From Cetobacterium sp. 2A (GTDB lineage: Bacteria; Fusobacteriota; Fusobacteriia; Fusobacteriales; Fusobacteriaceae), in the NCBI RefSeq assembly GCF_014250685.1, contig NZ_JACFAJ010000010.1:1-64000 (forward strand): DNA of 64,000 bases. The letters are read 5' to 3'. Of the stretch, positions 9,753 through 19,063 are shown piece after piece; position 1 is the stretch's first letter, and every line of letters starts with the position of its first letter. Below the pieces are notes generated by a model. It searched no databases and was not told where the DNA came from. It saw nothing but the letters and a program-made list of their open reading frames with translations. The translations under genes and the position numbers were made by a program.

Positions 9753-10289
9753 ATGAATGAAATTATGAAACTAATAAATAGATTTTCTTTATCTGAAACC
9801 GATAAAGAAATCTTAAGCCTGAAATTAACTAATAAAAAAATTAATAACATTATAATTCTTCAAAAAAAAGCATATATAAGCTTAGATCAAAGAGAAATGA
9901 TAATAATACACAATGTATCTAAGGATGCATCAGTAATTTTAGATAAAATAAAAGAAAAATCAAATAAACAATTTATATCCTTTGATACTAAAAGAAGAAT
10001 CAAAAAAAAAATTAGCTGGTCTAATGAAGACTTAGAATTTTTAAAAGAAAATTATAATAAACTCTCTTTAACCCAATTAAGCGAAATACTGGACAAAAGC
10101 TATTATCAGATTCAGCATAAAAAAATATCCTTAAATTTATATCAAGTCAAACCATGGAGTAATCACGAAGTTAGCTTTTTAAAAAAAAATATTAATAAAT
10201 CTCTTTATTTTTTATCAGAAGAACTTAATAGATCGATAGCAGCAATAAAAGCTAAAAAAAGAACTCTCTTAAATAGTACAGAAAATTGA
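9753..10289 (+). CDS. Two-repeat Myb/SANT-like DNA-binding protein
   Basis: This 178-residue protein carries two tandem tryptophan-containing helical repeats: SWSNEDLEFLKENYNKLS to about residue 125, and KPWSNHEVSFLKKNINKS to about 170. Each ends in a candidate recognition helix (SYYQIQHKKISL and SIAAIKAKKRTL). The SANT/Myb fold is known in plasmid and phage proteins as a DNA-binding module. An AGAGGA site precedes the ATG. The gene ends at the promoter of the next Rrf2 gene. A relic of the same gene lies before the AT1 operon, so it belongs to the repeated module. Confidence 0.7.
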   Translation: MNEIMKLINRFSLSETDKEILSLKLTNKKINNIIILQKKAYISLDQREMIIIHNVSKDASVILDKIKEKSNKQFISFDTKRRIKKKISWSNEDLEFLKENYNKLSLTQLSEILDKSYYQIQHKKISLNLYQVKPWSNHEVSFLKKNINKSLYFLSEELNRSIAAIKAKKRTLLNSTEN

Positions 10290-10314
10290 CATTCAATATA
10301 AAATGCTATACAAT
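10286..10314 (+). promoter_or_regulatory. Sigma-70 promoter of Rrf2-AT2 operon
   Basis: TTGACA (10286-10291) and TACAAT (10309-10314) are separated by 17 bp. The leader that follows contains AAAGATAT and ATATCTTT arms (10315-10366 region) that could form an operator or a leader hairpin. The equivalent region before the AT1 module keeps the leader but has a degenerate -35. Confidence 0.75.
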
Positions 10315-10378
10315 AAAGATATATTTTTTTGAACTAAAAAACGATAGTAAGAGTCTGAATATCTTTGTTGGAGGAAAA

Positions 10379-10786
10379 ATGAAATTATCTTTAGAAAGCG
10401 ATTATGCTTTAAGAATAGTTTTATATGTATATAAAACTAATGAAATACATTTAACAAGTCATATAGTAGAAAAATGCCAAATTCCTAGAAGTTTAGGTTT
10501 TAAAATTATTACAAAACTAGTAAATCAAAAAATTTTAAAATCATTCCCTGGTAGAAATGGTGGAATATTACCAACAAGAGACCCTGCAAATATTAGCATT
10601 TATGATGTGATTGGAGTCATTGAAAATCTAACTATAAAGGAATGTTTAGATACCCCAGAAAGTTGTGAATGGCGAAATGGAAAGTGCTCAGTGTGCCAAG
10701 AAATAAGGAAGGTTCGAAATACAATGATATTAGAACTAAAGAAAATTAACTTTAAATATTTATTAGAAAGGGAGGAAGTTTTATGA
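10379..10786 (+). CDS. Rrf2-family Fe-S type transcription regulator
   Basis: This 135-residue protein starts MKLSLESDYALRIVLYV. The start is ATG 10379 behind GGAGG; an upstream extension of the frame is untranslated leader. It is nearly identical to the Rrf2 protein at 4125-4532, including the GRNGGI wing and the four cysteines (KECLD, ESCEWR, GKCSVC) expected to bind an Fe-S cluster. The stop overlaps the AT2 start in ATGA. Two near-identical regulators probably bind the same operator, so the AT1 and AT2 operons may cross-regulate. Confidence 0.88.
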   Translation: MKLSLESDYALRIVLYVYKTNEIHLTSHIVEKCQIPRSLGFKIITKLVNQKILKSFPGRNGGILPTRDPANISIYDVIGVIENLTIKECLDTPESCEWRNGKCSVCQEIRKVRNTMILELKKINFKYLLEREEVL

Positions 10787-13700
10787 TTAATGAAAAAACA
10801 ATTAAAGGTCGTCTGAAGAAATGTACAACAATAACTCAAGGTATATTAGTATTATTTTTAATAACTGGAGGACTGAATCCAAGCTTTGGAAATGGGATTT
10901 CAATAAATAACGATAAAACCATAATGCAACAAATAGAAATACGAACAGAGACAAATATATTCAATAACGGAATAATTAAACCCTCTGATTTATCTGAAGA
11001 TAGAATTAATTCAGGAAATGGATTAAGTAGATTCCAGTTATCCTCTAATCCAGGAATCGCTGTAACTTTAAAACAAGTAATAAATAATGGGCTTATCGAA
11101 GGAGACAAGTCTTTTAAAAATGAAAAAGAAAAACAAATCTTAAATACTGGAAATGCTCTAAGTATATACAATCAAGATTCTGGAAATCAATTCCTTCAAA
11201 ATATTTTAAAAGTAGAAAATAACGGACAAATGAATGGGAAAGTACATATAGAAGATTATTTAGTAGTCGATAATAAATCTTTATATGGTTCTGGTAATGG
11301 AATAAGTAATTATAACAACACAAGTAAAAAAGGGATATCATCAATTGGGGAAATAGTAAATGTAGGAGATATAACAGGTGATGGATCGATTCTTCAATTG
11401 GATAACACGACTTCGAATAAAGTTAGTGCTACGGCAGTAGGAAATGGAATTTCAAATTTATCTCACAAATCAACTATTGAAAAAATAAATAATAAAGGAA
11501 ATATAATAGGAAATGCATTCATAGGAAATAATTCTGGAGAAATTAACTCAGCAATAACCTCATTTGGTATTGGAAATGGAATTTTAAATTATTCACTTGA
11601 AAATGGAGATGGGATAATTAATTCTCTTATAAACAATGGAATAATTAAAGGAATTGTAGAAACAAAAGGGAAACAACTAAAATTAATTGGAAGTGGAAAC
11701 GGAGTTTCGAGCTTTTTCTCAAATTTAGGAAATGTTGAAAATAAAGGTCTTATTATAGGAGATATAAAAAACCAAATATCTCCTACCAAACTGGATATAA
11801 ATAACTCTGGAAATGGAATAGCTTTCAACAAAAGTGGAACTATAGAAAACTCTGGAGTCATAAGAGGAAAAGAGTATTCTATTAATGGAAATTCAGGAGA
11901 AGTCAAAAATTACGGAACATTAATTGGAAAACAAATAGTTTCAAAATCTCTTCTAGAAGAAAATTTAGGAATTCATATTGAATTAGTAGAGCTTCCTAAT
12001 GGAAATACAGCTATAAATAAAATAATTAATGGAAAAGGTGGAGAAGTTAGATTAAGTGATGGAACTATCAAAACTATATTGAATGGAACCACAAATGGAG
12101 ACATCTCTACAATAGAAGGAACGTTAGATAAAAATGATAGTTTTATAAATGCTTCTAAATTAACTACAACAGAAAATTTAATAATAAATGGAGCAGGAAT
12201 ATCACATGGGAGTTTAACTGTTGATATTAATGACTTTGAGTTAAAAAATAGTATTATTAATGCTAGTCAAGCAGCTATTACTTTAGAAAAGGATGGGAAA
12301 ACTACATTGACAGATGTAGTGATTAATAGCTCAAAAACAGATTTAAATGCAATATCTGGTTTTAATACTAATAATGAGTTGAATATAAAGAACAATTCTA
12401 TTATAAATGGTAATATTAATTTAGGTGCTGGAACTGATACCTTGAGCATTTCTAATACAGTTCAAATAAATGGTAATTTAGATGGTGGAAATGATCTTGA
12501 TATTTTAAATTTAGGTGAAAAAACTACTTCTAAAGTAGCTTCTAATCTAAACATATTCCATGAAATTAATAATTTTGAAAATATAAGTACAAATGGGGAT
12601 ATAACTTTATTTGAAGTAGCAAAAGTAACTGGTGCTGATGAGATTAATTTAGAAAGTGGTAACTTAATATTAAGAGTGGATCCTACAATAACTTTAGATG
12701 GAAAAGTAACAGGACATGCCTTATACGGAAATAATGGTACACTATCTAGTACTGGAGGAAATCTAGTAATAGGTTTAAATGGAATAGGAGCTAATACTAC
12801 TGTTTCAATGGGTGGAACAACAATAACTTCTGGAACAAATGACTCTTGGTGGAAGGATACAGATCATATAAAAACTAACTCACTAGTGTTAGATGGTAAG
12901 TTATCAGATGATGGTAAAGATGTAAACATAACTATAAAAGAGTTTATACCACTAGAACCACCAAAACCAATTCCTCCTATAGATCCACCAATTGATCCGC
13001 CAGTGGATCCACCGGTTAATCCACCAGTAGAACCACCAACAGTAATAGATTCGTTACTTTATGAAAAACTAAATAAAGTATATCAGTCTACAGTAACTGC
13101 TGGAGAAATAGGCGCTTTAGCTAACACTACTCTTTTAGAAGATAAAACATACGAAGAATCTCTAGGAGGGTTATTAACGATACTTGACCAAATTTACGCT
13201 AATAATCCTTATGCGTATACTTTAAAGTCTTCTAGAGATAGTTTAAAGCTATTTGAAGACAATATGTCTTATCTAACAATCAAACCAAAAGAAAATGAGT
13301 GGATAATTCAAGGAAAAGGAATCTATACTGGCGTTAAGAATGATAATGCTTCTTCAGGAAAAAATTACTACGGATTTGATACAGGTCATAGAAACTACAA
13401 AACTACGACTAGTACTTCTGGAGGATTAGCTACATTTGAATATGGACTATCAGATAAAACTTCAATAGGTGGAGTAATCGGAGGAAATAATCAAGATATT
13501 AACTTCAAGGGATCAAGTAAAATAAAAGGAAACTCATTATATTTGGGAACGTTTGCAAAAACAGATATTAATAACTTTAAATTAATGGCAGGATTAGGAT
13601 ATCAATATACAGCAGCTGACGCGGATAGATCTGTATCAAATATGTATGACTCGTTTAAGACAAGCGATAAATATGATATCAACTCACTAAATGCTTTTGC

Positions 13701-14175
13701 TGAAGTAAAATACTCAATCGAAGGAAATGATAACTGGACACTAGAGCCAAAAGCTAGATTAAGTTACTACTACATCGAGCAAGACAATGTAAATGAAGGA
13801 TATACTCCAGGACAATTATCAGTAGGAGTAGATAAAGCAAATAGTAATACAGCAGATTTAGAATTAGGAATTGACTTAATCAAAAATGTGTATTTACAAC
13901 AAGGTAAATTAAAAAATATATTCTCATTTGGGATAATAAATACTATCGGAGACAAATCTAAAGAATTAAATGGATACGTTCTAGGAAATTCAAAAGATGG
14001 AAACAAATTTGATATTCAAGGAGTAGAACTACCAAGAACATCAGGAAAAGTAGCATACAACTTAGAATTAGAACAAACAAGTGGAATGATATATACAGCA
14101 GGTGTAAGTATGGAATTTGCAAAAGATTATAACAGAAATGCAAGTGCAACAATAGGATTGGGATATAAATTTTAA
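10783..14175 (+). CDS. Autotransporter AT2
   Basis: This 1130-residue type Va autotransporter has the conserved N-terminus (KGRLKKCTTITQ) and a hydrophobic signal segment. The beta-helix-like passenger has repeated SGNGI/NNGxIxG motifs. A proline-rich linker (PPIDPPIDPPVDPPVNPP) falls near residues 724-752, and the barrel ends GLGYKF. From about 12440 to the end it is almost identical to AT3 and AT4. In the barrel it differs at synonymous and a few non-synonymous sites (VGVDK, LGIDL). It is translationally coupled to the Rrf2 gene and followed 24 bp later by a small membrane protein gene. Confidence 0.9.
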   Translation: MINEKTIKGRLKKCTTITQGILVLFLITGGLNPSFGNGISINNDKTIMQQIEIRTETNIFNNGIIKPSDLSEDRINSGNGLSRFQLSSNPGIAVTLKQVINNGLIEGDKSFKNEKEKQILNTGNALSIYNQDSGNQFLQNILKVENNGQMNGKVHIEDYLVVDNKSLYGSGNGISNYNNTSKKGISSIGEIVNVGDITGDGSILQLDNTTSNKVSATAVGNGISNLSHKSTIEKINNKGNIIGNAFIGNNSGEINSAITSFGIGNGILNYSLENGDGIINSLINNGIIKGIVETKGKQLKLIGSGNGVSSFFSNLGNVENKGLIIGDIKNQISPTKLDINNSGNGIAFNKSGTIENSGVIRGKEYSINGNSGEVKNYGTLIGKQIVSKSLLEENLGIHIELVELPNGNTAINKIINGKGGEVRLSDGTIKTILNGTTNGDISTIEGTLDKNDSFINASKLTTTENLIINGAGISHGSLTVDINDFELKNSIINASQAAITLEKDGKTTLTDVVINSSKTDLNAISGFNTNNELNIKNNSIINGNINLGAGTDTLSISNTVQINGNLDGGNDLDILNLGEKTTSKVASNLNIFHEINNFENISTNGDITLFEVAKVTGADEINLESGNLILRVDPTITLDGKVTGHALYGNNGTLSSTGGNLVIGLNGIGANTTVSMGGTTITSGTNDSWWKDTDHIKTNSLVLDGKLSDDGKDVNITIKEFIPLEPPKPIPPIDPPIDPPVDPPVNPPVEPPTVIDSLLYEKLNKVYQSTVTAGEIGALANTTLLEDKTYEESLGGLLTILDQIYANNPYAYTLKSSRDSLKLFEDNMSYLTIKPKENEWIIQGKGIYTGVKNDNASSGKNYYGFDTGHRNYKTTTSTSGGLATFEYGLSDKTSIGGVIGGNNQDINFKGSSKIKGNSLYLGTFAKTDINNFKLMAGLGYQYTAADADRSVSNMYDSFKTSDKYDINSLNAFAEVKYSIEGNDNWTLEPKARLSYYYIEQDNVNEGYTPGQLSVGVDKANSNTADLELGIDLIKNVYLQQGKLKNIFSFGIINTIGDKSKELNGYVLGNSKDGNKFDIQGVELPRTSGKVAYNLELEQTSGMIYTAGVSMEFAKDYNRNASATIGLGYKF

Positions 14176-14199
14176 TTAATGCAAAAGGGAGAATTTCAA

Positions 14200-14376
14200 T
14201 TGATTAAAAGATTAAAATGTGACGTAACTTTTGGAGAAAGTTTATTATTTATACTAGGATGGACGCTGTTAATTATAATAACATTTGGTTTAGCTTCACC
14301 ATTTTTTATATTTTCACTGATAAAATTTCTGATTAACAAAACAACTATTGAAGAAATCTACACAACAAATAAATGA
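14200..14376 (+). CDS. Small membrane protein, paralogue a
   Basis: The product has 58 residues if it starts at TTG 14200, which follows GGGAG by about 8 nt and aligns with the ATG of the paralogue at 18893 (MIKRLKCDVTFG against MIKRLRCDVTFG). An in-frame ATG at 14179 is possible. One long hydrophobic stretch (LLFILGWTLLIIITFGLASP) and a second shorter one suggest two membrane passes. It lies just after AT2 as its paralogue lies after AT3. No family is recognised; conserved linkage suggests a role in biogenesis or expression of the autotransporters. Confidence 0.6.
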   Translation: MIKRLKCDVTFGESLLFILGWTLLIIITFGLASPFFIFSLIKFLINKTTIEEIYTTNK

Positions 14377-14541
14377 AAAAATATCAATATTAATGGTAGT
14401 AATATTATTAATTTTACTATTAAAAAGAAGTTAATAATAAAATAATTTTATAACTATCTTGTAATAAAGTTCATTAAAAAATAGATTTCATCCAACAATA
14501 TTATATATAATAAATAATGTTTTAAATTTGAAAGGAAATTG

Positions 14542-14913
14542 ATGAAAACAAAAAAATATACTTATCCTGCTGTATTCAAAGAAGATAATGGTGATTTTTA
14601 TATAACTTTCCCTGACTTTCCAGATGCACATATATATGGTAAAAATTTAGAAGAAGCTTTATTTTTAGCAGAAGATTGTTTAGGGTTATACCTTTATTCC
14701 TTAAAAATAAAAGGGCTCACTATTCCGAAAGAAAGTAATCCACAAAATATAAAAATTGAATCCACAGATTTTATTCAACTACTAGAAGTATCTATTCCAT
14801 CTATTATAGGTACTTCTAATAATAGGAACATTAAAAAAAGTATATCCTTATCTAAATGGCTAAACGAATTTCATAAAAAAATTAAATTAATATTTTTATT
14901 ATGGTTAATTTAA
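14542..14913 (+). CDS. Orphan HicB-like antitoxin, altered C-terminus
   Basis: This 123-residue protein resembles the HicB antitoxin at 28622-29020 over its first 100 or so residues (YPAVFKEDNGDFYITFPDFP, LEEALFLAEDCLGLYLYSL). The C-terminal ribbon-helix-helix segment is frame-shifted after WLNEFHKK, ending in LIFLLWLI rather than the DNA-binding end. No HicA toxin gene is next to it. It may be a decaying antitoxin or a HicA-neutralising remnant. ATG 14542 follows AAAGGAAA. Confidence 0.6.
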   Translation: MKTKKYTYPAVFKEDNGDFYITFPDFPDAHIYGKNLEEALFLAEDCLGLYLYSLKIKGLTIPKESNPQNIKIESTDFIQLLEVSIPSIIGTSNNRNIKKSISLSKWLNEFHKKIKLIFLLWLI

Positions 14914-14926
14914 AAAATAATTAAAA

Positions 14927-14955
14927 TTGCTAAAATAATTGTAAAAAGGTATAAT
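14927..14955 (+). promoter_or_regulatory. Promoter of AT3
   Basis: TTGCTA (14927-14932) and TATAAT (14950-14955) are 17 bp apart. Transcription should start near 14961, the first base of the leader hairpin. The AT4 promoter has the same layout. Confidence 0.75.
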
Positions 14956-14960
14956 AATTA

Positions 14961-15022
14961 ACCGACGATTTTATTACTTTTAAATAAAAATCGTTGGTTT
15001 TTTATTTAAAAGTAATAAAATC
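14961..15022 (+). promoter_or_regulatory. Terminator/antiterminator-like leader of AT3
   Basis: ACCGACGATTTT (14961-14972) pairs with AAAATCGTTGGT (14987-14998) and is followed by a T6 run, forming an intrinsic terminator at the 5' end of the transcript. Bases 14967-14988 are the exact reverse complement of 15001-15022 (22 bp), and that pairing would destroy the terminator. The two structures are mutually exclusive, as in attenuators. The signal that would choose between them is unknown. Confidence 0.7.
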
Positions 15023-15047
15023 AGCATGTTTCAAAGGGGTGGCATTT

Positions 15048-18000
15048 GTGAAAAATGAAAAAATAATTAAAGGTTGTTTAAAGAAATACATAACGATAAC
15101 TCAAGGTATCTTAGTATTATTTCTAATGACTGGTGGAATCACGTATTCTCTAGATATAGTAAATAATTATGAAAATAGAGAAATTGTAAACTTTAATAAT
15201 AATCAAAATCAAGATCAGAACATAACTGTAACTAAAGATAATGTTACTGTAAGTAATTTAGGAAGTATAAATACTCAATATCTTGGAGATGCCAAATATA
15301 ATACTACAACTCAAAGTAATAAAAGTAATACAATTCAAATTAAAGCGGGAATATTAAATTCTAAAATAATTAATAGTGGAATAATTTCTACAGAAACAAT
15401 ATTAGATAAAGGAAAGTATAGCTCTAAAATTGCAGATGCGAAAATAAATACAGTTGGAAATAGTATTTATGGTGATGCTACAATTAATAATGAAGGATTT
15501 ATTAGTAGTAATGGGACTTTAAATGCCGGAGATGTTGATTCTTCAGAAGTTTATGCTTCTGGTTGGGCTACAAATTCATTAAATGGAGTAAGAAATAGTG
15601 TTGAAAAAATAAATAAAGGTAAAATAATAGGAAATGGAAATATTAATGGTGGAAATGCCATAAGTAAGGGTGGTTCCGGTGCTACAGCTGCAGCTGTAGC
15701 ACCGGAAGAAAGTGCAAACGGAATTTATGGTAATGGAAATATTATTAATGATGGAATTATTAGTGGAAAGATTTTTCTTGTTGGTGGAAATGCATTAAGT
15801 TATGGGTCACAAGCTGTGGCACAAGCATATGCAAGAAGAAGTGGAAATGGTATTGTTGGAAATGGTGAAATTATCAATCATGGGACTATCTCAGGATACT
15901 CTAATTTAGTAGCAGGAAAATTTGATGGGAGAAATGGAACAGAAAAAGGTACCGATTATTCAAAAGTAGATTTTTCAGGAAATGGTATCTCATTTAAAGG
16001 AGATATATCAAACAATATAACAAATAGCGGAGTTATAAAGGGATCAGAAAGTGCAATAGCTGCAAACTCAATAACTGGTACGGTTAATAATTATGGAATT
16101 TTATCAGGAAGAGAAATTTTTGGAGATGGACTAGAAACAATAAAAAATGATTCAACACAAACTCAAAAAGATTTAATGGCTATATCACCAACTATAGAAA
16201 ATAATTACGGTGTCTATATTAAACTAAATAACGATGAGAACAGAACAATAGCATCAATAACAAATGGAATTGGTGGGATGCAAAATGTAAATGGAATTAT
16301 TAAAACTATAGTTAATGGGCAGAAATATGATAATTTAGGAAATGAAACAGATGTAGATAATTTATCAGTAGATAGTTATACAATCGCTGATAAAAATGAG
16401 TATAACAATTATATATTCAACGGTGCTGGAATTAGTCATGGATCATTACATATAAACTCTGGAAATGATGTAGTTATCACTGATAGTGTTTTAAATGGAG
16501 CATCAGCTGCTCTTTCTGTGGATGCAAATAGCACTATAACTTTAACCAACACTATTTTAAATGGTGGAGGATTAAAAGGAAATAATAAAGTTATTTCAGG
16601 ATTTAATGGGGATAAAACTATTAATATTAATGGAACTTCCGTAATAAATGGAAATATTTCAATGGGAGTAGGAAACGATGCACTATCAATATCTAATGAT
16701 ACTTTTATCAATGGTAATTTAGATGGTGGAGTAGGAACTGATATTTTAAATTTAGGTGAAAAAACTACCTCTAAAGTAGCTTCTAATCTAAACATATTCC
16801 ATGAAATTAATAATTTTGAAAATATAAGTACAAATGGGGATATAACTTTATTTGAAGTAGCAAAAGTAACTGGTGCTGATGAGATTAATTTAGAAAGTGG
16901 TAACTTAATATTAAGAGTGGATCCTACAATAACTTTAGATGGAAAAGTAACAGGACATGCCTTATACGGAAATAATGGTACACTATCTAGTACTGGAGGA
17001 AATCTAGTAATAGGTTTAAATGGAATAGGAGCTAATACTACTGTTTCAATGGGTGGAACAACAATAACTTCTGGAACAAATGACTCTTGGTGGAAGGATA
17101 CAGATCATATAAAAACTAACTCACTAGTGTTAGATGGTAAGTTATCAGATGATGGTAAAGATGTAAACATAACTATAAAAGAGTTTATACCACTAGAACC
17201 ACCAAAACCAATTCCTCCTATAGATCCACCAATTGATCCGCCAGTGGATCCACCGGTTAATCCACCAGTAGAACCACCAACAGTAATAGATTCGTTACTT
17301 TATGAAAAACTAAATAAAGTATATCAGTCTACAGTAACTGCTGGAGAAATAGGCGCTTTAGCTAACACTACTCTTTTAGAAGATAAAACATACGAAGAAT
17401 CTCTAGGAGGGTTATTAACGATACTTGACCAAATTTACGCTAATAATCCTTATGCGTATACTTTAAAGTCTTCTAGAGATAGTTTAAAGCTATTTGAAGA
17501 CAATATGTCTTATCTAACAATCAAACCAAAAGAAAATGAGTGGATAATTCAAGGAAAAGGAATCTATACTGGCGTTAAGAATGATAATGCTTCTTCAGGA
17601 AAAAATTACTACGGATTTGATACAGGTCATAGAAACTACAAAACTACGACTAGTACTTCTGGAGGATTAGCTACATTTGAATATGGACTATCAGATAAAA
17701 CTTCAATAGGTGGAGTAATCGGAGGAAATAATCAAGATATTAACTTCAAGGGATCAAGTAAAATAAAAGGAAACTCATTATATTTGGGAACGTTTGCAAA
17801 AACAGATATTAATAACTTTAAATTAATGGCAGGATTAGGATACCAATATACAGCAGCTGACGCGGATAGATCTGTATCAAATATGTATGACTCGTTTAAG
17901 ACAAGCGATAAATATGATATCAACTCACTAAATGCTTTTGCTGAAGTAAAATACTCAATCGAAGGAAATGATAACTGGACACTAGAACCAAAGGCTAGAT

Positions 18001-18824
18001 TAAGTTACTACTACATCGAGCAAGACAATGTAAATGAAGGATATACTCCAGGACAATTATCAATAGCGGTAGATAAAGCAAATAGTAATACAGCAGATTT
18101 AGAATTAGTAATTGACTTAATCAAAAATGTGTATTTACAACAAGGTAAATTAAAAAATATATTCTCATTTGGGATAATAAATACTATCGGAGACAAATCT
18201 AAAGAATTAAATGGATACGTTCTAGGAAATTCAAAAGATGGAAACAAATTTGATATTCAAGGAGTAGAACTACCAAGAACATCAGGAAAAGTAGCATATA
18301 ACTTAGAATTAGAACAAACAAGTGGAATGATATATACAGCAGGTGTAAGTATGGAATTTGCAAAAGATTATAACAGAAACGCAAGTGCAACAATAGGATT
18401 AGGATATAAATTTAATTCAATATCAGACTTAATTCCTAGCCAAACTCAAAAGACAAAAATAGAGAAAATTAATATAATAAAAATTGATTCTAATGTAACT
18501 TTTGATTTTGATAGTTCAAATTTAAAAGTAAATCAAAGAGAAGAATTAAAAAAAATATCAGAAAATTTAAGTAAAGAGTCTGTAAAAGGACAAATAAAAA
18601 TAGTAGGACATACAGATAATATAGGTTCTAAAGATTATAACCAAAAACTTTCAGAAAAAAGAGCTAAAGTAGTAGCAACAAAGCTTAAATCTAATATGAA
18701 GCTAGAAAATATCCAGTATGACATTAAAGGGGAAGGAGAAACTAAACCTTTAAATTCAAATTCAACTAAAAAAGAAAGATCAGAAAATAGAAGAGTGGAA
18801 GTAATATTTTCTAATGAAAACTAA
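15048..18824 (+). CDS. Autotransporter AT3 with C-terminal OmpA domain
   Basis: This 1258-residue protein runs from GTG 15048, which follows AAAGGGGTGG and begins VKNEKIIKGCLKKY like its paralogues; the frame upstream is leader. A signal segment, beta-helix-like passenger and proline-rich linker (about 716-744) precede a barrel ending GLGYKF near residue 1121. Unlike the others the protein continues, with an OmpA-like domain at about 1140-1255 (FDFDSS, GHTDNIGSKDYNQKLSEKRA, SENRRVEV). In known proteins this domain binds peptidoglycan in the periplasm, so the barrel may be anchored to the wall. The barrel is a mosaic of AT2-like and AT1-like sequence. A 34-bp palindrome lies at 15674-15707. 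Confidence 0.88.
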   Translation: MKNEKIIKGCLKKYITITQGILVLFLMTGGITYSLDIVNNYENREIVNFNNNQNQDQNITVTKDNVTVSNLGSINTQYLGDAKYNTTTQSNKSNTIQIKAGILNSKIINSGIISTETILDKGKYSSKIADAKINTVGNSIYGDATINNEGFISSNGTLNAGDVDSSEVYASGWATNSLNGVRNSVEKINKGKIIGNGNINGGNAISKGGSGATAAAVAPEESANGIYGNGNIINDGIISGKIFLVGGNALSYGSQAVAQAYARRSGNGIVGNGEIINHGTISGYSNLVAGKFDGRNGTEKGTDYSKVDFSGNGISFKGDISNNITNSGVIKGSESAIAANSITGTVNNYGILSGREIFGDGLETIKNDSTQTQKDLMAISPTIENNYGVYIKLNNDENRTIASITNGIGGMQNVNGIIKTIVNGQKYDNLGNETDVDNLSVDSYTIADKNEYNNYIFNGAGISHGSLHINSGNDVVITDSVLNGASAALSVDANSTITLTNTILNGGGLKGNNKVISGFNGDKTININGTSVINGNISMGVGNDALSISNDTFINGNLDGGVGTDILNLGEKTTSKVASNLNIFHEINNFENISTNGDITLFEVAKVTGADEINLESGNLILRVDPTITLDGKVTGHALYGNNGTLSSTGGNLVIGLNGIGANTTVSMGGTTITSGTNDSWWKDTDHIKTNSLVLDGKLSDDGKDVNITIKEFIPLEPPKPIPPIDPPIDPPVDPPVNPPVEPPTVIDSLLYEKLNKVYQSTVTAGEIGALANTTLLEDKTYEESLGGLLTILDQIYANNPYAYTLKSSRDSLKLFEDNMSYLTIKPKENEWIIQGKGIYTGVKNDNASSGKNYYGFDTGHRNYKTTTSTSGGLATFEYGLSDKTSIGGVIGGNNQDINFKGSSKIKGNSLYLGTFAKTDINNFKLMAGLGYQYTAADADRSVSNMYDSFKTSDKYDINSLNAFAEVKYSIEGNDNWTLEPKARLSYYYIEQDNVNEGYTPGQLSIAVDKANSNTADLELVIDLIKNVYLQQGKLKNIFSFGIINTIGDKSKELNGYVLGNSKDGNKFDIQGVELPRTSGKVAYNLELEQTSGMIYTAGVSMEFAKDYNRNASATIGLGYKFNSISDLIPSQTQKTKIEKINIIKIDSNVTFDFDSSNLKVNQREELKKISENLSKESVKGQIKIVGHTDNIGSKDYNQKLSEKRAKVVATKLKSNMKLENIQYDIKGEGETKPLNSNSTKKERSENRRVEVIFSNEN
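15674..15707. repeat. Perfect GC-rich palindrome inside AT3
   Basis: TTCCGGTGCTACAGCTG is followed directly by its exact reverse complement, 34 bp in all with no spacer. It codes for part of the passenger and is much more GC-rich than its surroundings. It is not needed by the repeat motif of the protein. Confidence 0.7.
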
Positions 18825-18892
18825 TTAATATTATAAAAATCATTTATAATATTAGGTAACAAATCTATAATAATGTAAAAGGAGGTTTGAGT

Positions 18893-19054
18893 ATGATTAA
18901 AAGATTAAGATGTGATGTAACTTTTGGAGATAGTCTATTATTTATATTAGGATGGACACTACTAATTATAATAACATTTGGTTTAGCTTCACCATTTTTT
19001 ATATTTTCACTAATAAAATTTATGATTAATAAAACAACTATTGAAGAACTATAG
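18893..19054 (+). CDS. Small membrane protein, paralogue b
   Basis: This 53-residue protein starts at ATG 18893 behind AGGAGG. It reads MIKRLRCDVTFGDSLLFILG and is nearly identical to the protein at 14200-14376, differing mainly after TTIEE. It has two hydrophobic segments and a short basic N-terminus, with no recognised domain. It follows the AT3 gene and lies 9 bp before the small periplasmic protein gene, so the three may be one transcript. Confidence 0.65.
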   Translation: MIKRLRCDVTFGDSLLFILGWTLLIIITFGLASPFFIFSLIKFMINKTTIEEL

Positions 19055-19063
19055 GAGAGAAAA

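Noticed and set aside
14961-15022. Ordinary terminator of the preceding HicB-like gene
   Set aside because: The strong promoter at 14927-14955 lies between that gene and the hairpin, so the hairpin is in the AT3 leader. It could still also stop read-through.
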